Source of the DNA: Clostridia bacterium
Lineage (GTDB): Bacteria > Bacillota > Clostridia > Christensenellales > UBA1242
Reading direction: 5' to 3'
NCBI GenBank assembly: GCA_028704215.1
Contig: JAQVLJ010000039.1
Coordinates: 1 to 7,217, forward strand
DNA length: 7,217 nt
Shown: piece by piece, positions 1 to 5,535 of the stretch
How the letters are laid out: the number at the start of each line of letters is the position of its first letter
How positions within the stretch are numbered: the stretch's first letter is position 1
Translations under genes and position numbers: made by a program
Notes under the pieces: generated by a model
Databases searched by the model: none
What the model was told of the DNA's origin: nothing
What the model saw: the letters and a program-made list of their open reading frames with translations, nothing else

Positions 1-1091
1 TTCATTATTTCCATCAGTCCTAACAACATAGGCTTGCCACTTGCAATAGCAACTGTATTAATGTTGTAGGCTATTTGCATATCGGTGTGTTTTAGTAAAA
101 GTGCTATCACTTCTTCGGTGTTACTGTCTTTTTTTAATGTAATAACGGCACGCATTCCGCTTTTGTCTGACTCATCATTTATGTCTACGATATTATTTAA
201 TTCACCCTTAAATTTGTCCTTTACCACCAAAATCTTTTGCAAAAATTCTGCTTTGTTTACTTGAAAAGGCAATTCAGTAATTACAATATTAATCTTTCCA
301 TTTGGCAAAATCTCTGTATGAAATTTTGAACGAATAATAACTTTTCCCTTTCCTGTTTTGTATGCATCTAACATTTCTTCTGTTTTTTGCATAATACCAC
401 CAGAAGGAAAATCTGGACCTTTGACATGTTTCAACAAATCATTAAGCGTACAATTTTTGTTGTCAATATATTCAACTACGGCGTCTATTACTTCATTGAG
501 GTTATGCGGTGGAATGTTTGTTGCCAATCCAACTGCAATACCAGACGCACCATTTACCAACAAATTTGGATAACGCCCTGTAAAATAATCTGGCTCTTTC
601 ATAGTATCATCAAAGTTCAAACTATAAGATACTGTTTCTTTGTCAAGGTCGCGCATAAGTTCTAGCGCCAACTCACTAAGTTTAACCTCTGTGTAACGCA
701 TAGCCGCCGCCCCATCGCCATCTATTGAACCAAAGTTTCCATGACCTTTAACCAAGATGTTTGACATATTAAAAGGTTGTGCCATACGTACCATAGCATC
801 ATAAATAGACCTATCCCCATGTGGATGAAATTTTCCAAGGCAATCACCAACTATACGGGCTGATTTTCTATAAGGTTTGTCCGGCGTTATTCCCAGTTCA
901 AGCATTGTATAAAGTATTCTTCTTTGAACTGGTTTTAATCCATCTTCTACTCTTGGTAATGCTCTATCTAATATTACATATTCAGAATATGGCATCATAC
1001 TTGTGTGCATTACTTCTTCAACGGTTTTTTCAAAAATATTGCCTGTAATTTCGGGCACCAAATTTTTTTCAATCTTTTTTTCTTTTGGCAT
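1..1091 (-). CDS. parC: Type IIA DNA topoisomerase subunit A (ParC/GyrA), N-terminal part, cut by window edge
   Basis: This is the DNA breakage-reunion subunit of topoisomerase IV or gyrase. With the B subunit it forms a cytoplasmic A2B2 enzyme that passes one duplex through another. I read 363 uninterrupted codons from ATG at 1089-1091 to the left edge; the rest, including the C-terminal domain, is outside. Visible motifs are RALPRVEDGLKPVQRRIL (43-60), KSARIVGD (76-83), GKFHPHGD (86-93), GNFGSIDGD (118-126) and AAMRYTE with catalytic Tyr133 (E. coli GyrA Tyr122). The start follows an AAGGAA ribosome site at 1097-1102. It lies 42 bases after the parE stop, so the two are probably one operon. 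Oddities: Arg94 sits at the quinolone-contact position that is usually Ser or Thr, while Asp98 (Asp87) is kept. ParC is preferred over GyrA because there is no recF/oriC context and the sequence resembles the second clostridial topoisomerase; the GyrA-box region that would decide is not in the window. Confidence 0.94.
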   Translation of the reverse strand, partial: MPKEKKIEKNLVPEITGNIFEKTVEEVMHTSMMPYSEYVILDRALPRVEDGLKPVQRRILYTMLELGITPDKPYRKSARIVGDCLGKFHPHGDRSIYDAMVRMAQPFNMSNILVKGHGNFGSIDGDGAAAMRYTEVKLSELALELMRDLDKETVSYSLNFDDTMKEPDYFTGRYPNLLVNGASGIAVGLATNIPPHNLNEVIDAVVEYIDNKNCTLNDLLKHVKGPDFPSGGIMQKTEEMLDAYKTGKGKVIIRSKFHTEILPNGKINIVITELPFQVNKAEFLQKILVVKDKFKGELNNIVDINDESDKSGMRAVITLKKDSNTEEVIALLLKHTDMQIAYNINTVAIASGKPMLLGLMEIM

Positions 1092-1133
1092 AATGTTTCC
1101 TTATTTATTTGTTATCGCATTGTTGTGTGTTGA

Positions 1134-3074
1134 TTAATCTTTTTTGATTGCAGTAAAATTGTCTACTTTATTAAAATTGGCAAACTTGGTTATGTATTCT
1201 TTTCTTGGAGTGACATCATCGCCCATCCATGAACTAATGATTGTGTCTGCTCGTGCAGCATCTTCAATAGTAACCTTTATCATACTTCTCGTACGTGGAT
1301 TCATTGTAGTATCCCACAACTGGTCTGGATTCATTTCGCCAAGACCTTTGTATCTTTGCAAAGTATAATTTTTGTTCATTTTGACTGTTATTGCTTGCAG
1401 TTCATCATCTGTATAACAATAATAGTCTTTGTCCTTGTAAGTTACTTTATATAATGGCGGTAAACCAATATATATATTGCCATTGTATATCAATGATTTC
1501 ATATATCTAAAAAAGAAAGTCAACAATATTGCCCTAATATGCGCTCCATCTTGATCGGCATCACTTAAAATAATTATTTTGCTGAATTTTAAATCTTCAA
1601 TTTTGAAATCACTACCTATACCAGTGCCCAAAGCACCGATAATAGTACGAATTTCTTCGTTAGACAAAACTTGGTCTATACGTTTTTTTTCTGCATTCAA
1701 GGGTTTGCCACGCAAAGGAAGAATTGCTTGGAAAGACCTATCACGTCCTTGTTTTGCGCTTCCGCCAGCACTATCGCCCTCAACTATAAACATTTCATTT
1801 ATATCAGGCTTTTTACTACTACAATTTGCAAGTTTTCCGACAAGCATAGAGTTCTCTATACTGTTTTTTGCACGTGTATACTCCTTTGCTTTTTTCGCAG
1901 CATGTCGTACACGCGCAGCACCTTTTGCTTTTTCTATTATAATATTTGCTATTTGTTCATTCTTTTTGCTAGAAAAATATTCATCTAATTTTTGTGAACA
2001 TACTGTGTCAATATGTGTTCTTGCTTCTGGGTTTCCCAACTTGGTCTTTGTCTGACCTTCAAACTGAACATTTTTCATTTTTATGCTCAAAACAGCGGTA
2101 ATGCCCTCTCGATAGTCATCTCCTATTATAGCAATATCTTTTGCTTTGTTTAAATTGTTTTTCTTTGCAAAATCATTTAATACTTTCGTCAATGCGGTTT
2201 TTAGTCCTATCTCGTGTGTTCCGCCTTCTGGAGTTGGAATGTTATTTACATAACTAAAAATATTGTCAGTGTATCTATCCGTGTACTGAATTGCCAATTC
2301 TACTTTTGTATCTTCTATTTCGCCTTCAACGTAAATAGGTGGGGAAAACAAAACTTTGTCGTCTTCATTAAGATAAGTCACATAATCACGTATGCCACCC
2401 TCGTAACAAAATTGTTGTTTTTGATTGTTTCTTTCATCAAACAATTCAATAATTATGCCTTTGTTGAGATAAGCAGATTCTCTTAAACGAGTTGCTACAT
2501 CTTCGTATTCAAAAGTAACGTCTTTAAATACTCTATCATCCGGCAAAAATCTTACATAAGTACCGCTCAGGTTTGTACTACCGATTTCTTTTAATGACTG
2601 AACTGTAATTCCGCTTTTGATTTTCCCATTTATTTCTTTTGATTCAAAACGAACAAAATATTTTTTGCCCTCTTTGTGAACTGTAACTTCACAGTATTTG
2701 CTTAGCGCGTTGGTTACAGAAGCACCGACACCGTGCAGTCCACCGGAATAACTATAATTTGCATCGGAGAATTTTCCGCCTGCGTGTAGTTGAGTAAATA
2801 CCACTTCAACGCCTGATATTTTGAGTTTTGGATGCATATCAACTGGTATACCACGTCCATTATCTAGTACACTGGCTGTCCCATCTTTATGTAATGTAAC
2901 AACGACTTTGTTACCAAACCCATTTGTCAATTCATCTATTGAATTGTCTACAATCTCCCACAGTAAGTGATGTAATCCACGACTTCCCGTCGTACCAATA
3001 TACATTCCGGGACGCATTCTAACTGCGTCCAAACCTTCCAATACTATCAAATCTTTTGAATTATATGCCGACAC
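1134..3074 (-). CDS. parE: Type IIA DNA topoisomerase ATPase subunit B (ParE/GyrB)
   Basis: This is the ATP-driven clamp subunit of topoisomerase IV or gyrase, complete at 646 residues, the usual length of the short GyrB/ParE form. Domains in order: GHKL ATPase (about 1-220) with Glu40, Asn44, Asp71 and the ATP-lid GGLHGVG (111-117); transducer (about 220-390) with the QTK loop (Gln341, Lys343); TOPRIM (about 420-540) with EGDSAGG (432-438) and the metal-binding DADQD (505-509); and a C-terminal QRYKGLGEMN motif. The start is GTG, fixed by a TAA two codons upstream and by a strong GGAGG nine bases before it. It precedes parC in the same operon and has its own likely promoter. One oddity is Ser108 in the ATP lid, where E. 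coli GyrB has Lys110; Lys101 (Lys103) is kept. The TOPRIM segment resembles the second clostridial type II enzyme, so ParE is preferred to GyrB, but the distinction is not certain. Confidence 0.95.
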   Translation of the reverse strand: MSAYNSKDLIVLEGLDAVRMRPGMYIGTTGSRGLHHLLWEIVDNSIDELTNGFGNKVVVTLHKDGTASVLDNGRGIPVDMHPKLKISGVEVVFTQLHAGGKFSDANYSYSGGLHGVGASVTNALSKYCEVTVHKEGKKYFVRFESKEINGKIKSGITVQSLKEIGSTNLSGTYVRFLPDDRVFKDVTFEYEDVATRLRESAYLNKGIIIELFDERNNQKQQFCYEGGIRDYVTYLNEDDKVLFSPPIYVEGEIEDTKVELAIQYTDRYTDNIFSYVNNIPTPEGGTHEIGLKTALTKVLNDFAKKNNLNKAKDIAIIGDDYREGITAVLSIKMKNVQFEGQTKTKLGNPEARTHIDTVCSQKLDEYFSSKKNEQIANIIIEKAKGAARVRHAAKKAKEYTRAKNSIENSMLVGKLANCSSKKPDINEMFIVEGDSAGGSAKQGRDRSFQAILPLRGKPLNAEKKRIDQVLSNEEIRTIIGALGTGIGSDFKIEDLKFSKIIILSDADQDGAHIRAILLTFFFRYMKSLIYNGNIYIGLPPLYKVTYKDKDYYCYTDDELQAITVKMNKNYTLQRYKGLGEMNPDQLWDTTMNPRTRSMIKVTIEDAARADTIISSWMGDDVTPRKEYITKFANFNKVDNFTAIKKD

Positions 3075-3082
3075 TAATTAAG

Positions 3083-3089
3083 CCCTCCG
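3083..3089 (-). promoter_or_regulatory. Shine-Dalgarno site fixing the GTG start of parE
   Basis: The minus strand reads CGGAGGG here, a near-perfect anti-16S match. Its GGAGG core ends nine bases before GTG at 3072-3074. The next upstream in-frame codons are TTA and the stop TAA, so no longer start is possible. This makes GTG the start with good confidence. Confidence 0.85.
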
Positions 3090-3097
3090 TTTTTTTT

Positions 3098-3125
3098 AAT
3101 ATAACACAATAACAAAAAAAATCAA
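3098..3125 (-). promoter_or_regulatory. Predicted sigma-A promoter of the parE-parC operon
   Basis: On the minus strand there is an extended -10, TGT-TATATT (hexamer at 3098-3103), 16 bases after a -35-like TTGATT (3120-3125). Transcription would begin in or just after a run of eight A residues (3090-3097), immediately upstream of the GGAGG site, giving a leader of roughly 20 bases. The 82-base gap between the deaminase and parE is otherwise T-rich on this strand and holds no clear hairpin terminator, so read-through from upstream is also possible. AT-rich sequence produces chance matches, but the extended TG and its position favour a real promoter. Confidence 0.55.
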
Positions 3126-3156
3126 CAAAAAACAAAGTAATTATAAAAATTTGTGA

Positions 3157-3552
3157 TTACTCTTTGTATTGAAATGGTAACAATGTATTCAAATCAACCT
3201 TAATTAAGTTTTGATTGTCATCAAGAAGAATAGTCAATATTTCTGGACAATATTGCTTATATATTTCGCGACATCTTCCACAAGGTGGCACAATCTCATA
3301 AGTGTTTCCAGCTCTACGCATTGACACTGATGACAAAAATTTTCTTTCGCCACCCAAACGTGCGTTACTCAAAGCAACCAGTTCGGCACATGTTCCCACC
3401 CAACTGTCTACATTCATGCCAAAATACATCTTTCCTGACTGGGCAAGAATGCCTGCAACAACGTAGTATGGCAAATTGGGTAAGTCACAATTTTGTCCTA
3501 GTTTTGCTTTGACTTGTTCTATCAATTCATTGTCTATATTTGTTAATTCCAT
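3157..3552 (-). CDS. Cytidine deaminase-family zinc enzyme, blasticidin-S-deaminase-like
   Basis: This is a small cytosolic nucleoside deaminase of the CDA fold, 131 residues. It would replace an amino group of a cytosine-type base by oxygen, using a zinc-bound water. The zinc and catalytic set is visible: Cys55-Ala-Glu57 (CAE) and Pro90-Cys91-Gly-Arg-Cys94, i.e. three cysteine zinc ligands with Glu57 as proton shuttle. Cys55/Glu57/Cys91/Cys94, the CAELV and PCGRCR wording, the LLP near the C-terminus and the total length all closely track fungal blasticidin S deaminase (about 130 residues; Cys54, Glu56, Cys88, Cys91 from memory). The ribose-binding NxE motif of classical Cdd reads Asn47-Val-Asp49. 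The ATG follows AAAAGGTG with a short spacer and a strong promoter. It is followed on the same strand by parE after 82 bases. It could be a salvage cytidine deaminase, a blasticidin/cytosine-antibiotic deaminase, or an uncharacterised nucleoside deaminase; the fold is certain, the substrate is not. Confidence 0.88.
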   Translation of the reverse strand: MELTNIDNELIEQVKAKLGQNCDLPNLPYYVVAGILAQSGKMYFGMNVDSWVGTCAELVALSNARLGGERKFLSSVSMRRAGNTYEIVPPCGRCREIYKQYCPEILTILLDDNQNLIKVDLNTLLPFQYKE

Positions 3553-3569
3553 AATACACCTTTTGATGT

Positions 3570-3598
3570 ATTATATCATTATTGTTTTTTTTTATCAA
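3570..3598 (-). promoter_or_regulatory. Strong sigma-A promoter for the deaminase gene
   Basis: On the minus strand TTGATA (3593-3598) is followed after exactly 17 bases by a consensus TATAAT (3570-3575). The start point would fall near 3563, leaving only about 10-12 bases before the ATG at 3552, just enough for the AAAAGGTG ribosome site. The promoter fills the 56-base gap after the Ddl stop, so the deaminase can be expressed independently of ddl. Confidence 0.75.
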
Positions 3599-3608
3599 AT
3601 AAAATATC

Positions 3609-4721
3609 CTAATCACACTTTATTACACAGGATTTAAAATAATTTATTTCTGGCGGAGTTTCTTTCAGTGCCGTAATAATCATTATTTGTAACAAAGTAG
3701 AATAGTCAATGCCAACTTTCTCAAACAGATAGTAAGCAAGTGAACCTGGAATAGTGTTTATTTCATTCAAATATACAGTATTTGAGTCGCAATCTATAAG
3801 ATAGTCAATTCTGACTACACCTTTCAAATTCAGAAATTTGTATGCCTTTAATGAAGTATCTGTTATTATTTTTCGTAAGGATTCATCTATCGGTGCAGGA
3901 ATAATACGGTCGCTGCCTTTTACCGATTTGTTTGATTGGTCTTTTATGTATTTGTCTTCAAAAGAAAGAAAATTACCATTCTTTTTTGGCTGCTCTGTTT
4001 CACTCGTTATAATTTTGTTGTCAAATTTTACAACTGCACAGTTTACTTCAATAAGATTTTGAATGCATTTTTCAACAATTGCATTATCATCCATAGAAAA
4101 AACTAATTCTAGCGCTTTTTCCACATCGTCTGTTTTACAAATTGTTATACCGATACTAGATCCTAAAGAATTTGGTTTTACTATTATGTCATTTGTTGCA
4201 AGTAGTTTAATTTTGTCTATTTCCTTTTGTTTGTCTGCAAGGTAGTCGTTTTTTGTAATCAATACGCCGTCAACTACACATATGCCTTCACTTTTTAACA
4301 ATACCTTTGTGAAGTGTTTGTTCATACATACTGTAGACGAAAGATTGTCGGCACTTGTGTATTTTGAACAGTTAATATCAAAGTATGCGCTTAATTTTCC
4401 ATTTTCACCCACACCACCGTGACAGCAGTTGACGATACATTCAATTGGAAACATTTTTTTGAATATACCAAATGTTTTCACATAAAGACAATTACAAAAT
4501 ATGTTTACTTTTTTTAACTTTTTAACTAATAACTCTTTGTCCACATAGTTTTCTTTGATGTCCAACTCTTTACCAATATACATTTTGTTGTGCAAATCTA
4601 TGTAAACTTTTGTGACATTGTATTCAAGAGCCTTTAATGCTTTTTCGCATTGTAATGCTGTCAATATAGAAATGTCGTGTTCGACAGAACTGCCGCCATA
4701 TACCAAAATAAGATTTTTCAT
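3609..4721 (-). CDS. ddl: D-alanine--D-alanine ligase family protein (ATP-grasp)
   Basis: This enzyme joins two D-alanines with ATP to give the D-Ala-D-Ala dipeptide that MurF adds to the peptidoglycan precursor in the cytoplasm. It has 370 residues, slightly long for the family. The N-terminal domain has YGGSSVEHDIS (8-18; Glu14 matches catalytic Glu15 of DdlB) and HGGVGENG (101-108). The ATP-grasp part has KPNSLGSSIG (182-191), Glu217, FEDKY (254-258), Arg304-Ile-Asp306 and NEINTIPGS (319-327). Tyr258 keeps the tyrosine of DdlB Tyr216, where D-Ala-D-Lac ligases carry His, so D-Ala as second substrate is the better guess. The region after NEIN (PGSLAYYLFEKVGIDY) differs from the usual PGFT/PGMT wording and suggests a divergent clostridial subgroup. 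The start matches the family N-terminus but has no evident Shine-Dalgarno. It is divergent from the hydrolase-murF pair. The protein is rich in cysteine. It stops with TAG, 56 bases before the deaminase. Confidence 0.9.
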   Translation of the reverse strand: MKNLILVYGGSSVEHDISILTALQCEKALKALEYNVTKVYIDLHNKMYIGKELDIKENYVDKELLVKKLKKVNIFCNCLYVKTFGIFKKMFPIECIVNCCHGGVGENGKLSAYFDINCSKYTSADNLSSTVCMNKHFTKVLLKSEGICVVDGVLITKNDYLADKQKEIDKIKLLATNDIIVKPNSLGSSIGITICKTDDVEKALELVFSMDDNAIVEKCIQNLIEVNCAVVKFDNKIITSETEQPKKNGNFLSFEDKYIKDQSNKSVKGSDRIIPAPIDESLRKIITDTSLKAYKFLNLKGVVRIDYLIDCDSNTVYLNEINTIPGSLAYYLFEKVGIDYSTLLQIMIITALKETPPEINYFKSCVIKCD

Positions 4722-4743
4722 AATATCATATATGAAGTAAATA

Positions 4744-4756
4744 TTAACAATGTTAA
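4744..4756. repeat. 13-base inverted repeat in the divergent ddl/hydrolase start region
   Basis: TTAACA-A-TGTTAA is a perfect 6-1-6 inverted repeat that overlaps the first possible ATG of the hydrolase (4750). A second perfect palindrome, TCATATATGA, lies at 4726-4735, just upstream of the ddl start. Both sit where promoters for the two divergent genes must be, so they could be operator half-sites. The sequence is so AT-rich that chance is a serious alternative. I found no convincing -35/-10 pair for either gene; the best ddl candidate on the minus strand is TTGAAG, 17 bases, TAACAT, which is weak. Confidence 0.3.
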
Positions 4757-5535
4757 AAAAAACAAATTTTCACTTCAAAGCATATATAACAAAAATGAGA
4801 TATGAGTACAAAACTTATTCTATTGATTACGACTATGATAATAGCAACAAAAATGATACTGTTTTGTTTTTGCATGGCTGGCGTGGCGACAAAAAAAGTT
4901 TTGAAGTCACAAAAAATTTGTTGAAAAACAAATATAATATGTTATCAATATCTTTTCCACCAAATGGAAGTGGCACAATTCCACTTGAATTAAGCGATTT
5001 TGTTTGCATTACCAAAAATATTTTGGATTTGCATAACATTAAAAATATTTTTGTAATATGTCACAGTTTTGGTTTTAGAATTGCATTACTTTTACATAAC
5101 CAATATCAAATAATCAAAAAACTTGTAGTTACTTCTGGTGCGGGAATCCGATTGAAACAAAGTTTTTTTCAAAAATTACAGAGAAATATGATAAAAGTAT
5201 TTTTGAAAGACAAAAAACGATCTAGTTATTTTTATAACAAATTTGCATCAACTGACTATAAATCATTGAGTCCAATCGACCAAACAACTTTTAAAAATAT
5301 TGTAAATGTTGATTTGAACTATTGTTTAAATGATTTGAAGATGCCTTTGCTTTTGTTTTGGGGACAAAAAGATAAAGAAACAAGCGTAAAAGTTGCGAAA
5401 TTTATTAAACGAAAACTTGAGAATGCAAAACTAGTAATTAAAAAGGATGCTGGACATTTTGCTTATATTGTGTATAACTTCGAATTCAACAAATTGTGCA
5501 TTGACTTTTTAAGTAAAAAAGAATGTATTACATAA
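4750..5535 (+). CDS. Alpha/beta-fold hydrolase coupled to a Mur ligase gene
   Basis: This is a serine hydrolase of the alpha/beta superfamily, 261 residues from the first ATG. Visible are the oxyanion-hole segment LFLHGWRGD (39-47), a nucleophile elbow CHSFGF with Ser106 (Cys replaces the first Gly of the usual GxSxG), Asp207 in FWGQKDKET, and His235 in DAGHF, so the Ser-Asp-His triad is complete. The cap region is short and lysine-rich. There is no signal peptide or membrane segment, so it should be cytoplasmic. The end overlaps the start of the membrane MurF by 13 bases, which implies translational coupling and a shared job near the cell-wall precursor pathway. The start is uncertain: ATG at 4795 (16th codon) would give 246 residues, fits the usual N-terminus better and leaves room for divergent promoters; neither ATG has a good Shine-Dalgarno. 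The substrate is unknown: esterase, amidase and lipase-like activities are all possible. Confidence 0.85.
   Translation: MLKKTNFHFKAYITKMRYEYKTYSIDYDYDNSNKNDTVLFLHGWRGDKKSFEVTKNLLKNKYNMLSISFPPNGSGTIPLELSDFVCITKNILDLHNIKNIFVICHSFGFRIALLLHNQYQIIKKLVVTSGAGIRLKQSFFQKLQRNMIKVFLKDKKRSSYFYNKFASTDYKSLSPIDQTTFKNIVNVDLNYCLNDLKMPLLLFWGQKDKETSVKVAKFIKRKLENAKLVIKKDAGHFAYIVYNFEFNKLCIDFLSKKECIT

Noticed and set aside
358..1048. Three plus-strand open frames of 71-92 codons
   Set aside because: They are antisense to parC, whose 363 codons carry all the expected motifs; the gene simply runs off the window edge.
1579..2055. Open frame of 158 codons on the plus strand inside parE
   Set aside because: It lies wholly antisense to a strongly conserved topoisomerase gene, shows no family motif and is explained by the codon structure of parE.
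3075..3156. Intrinsic terminator between the deaminase gene and parE
   Set aside because: The minus strand has several T-runs but I could find no GC stem before any of them.
4722..4794. Leaderless promoter from TATATA/TATAAC at 4783-4790 placing transcription start on ATG 4795
   Set aside because: The -10-like sequence is suitable, but no acceptable -35 lies 16-18 bases upstream, and leaderless starts are uncommon in this kind of organism.
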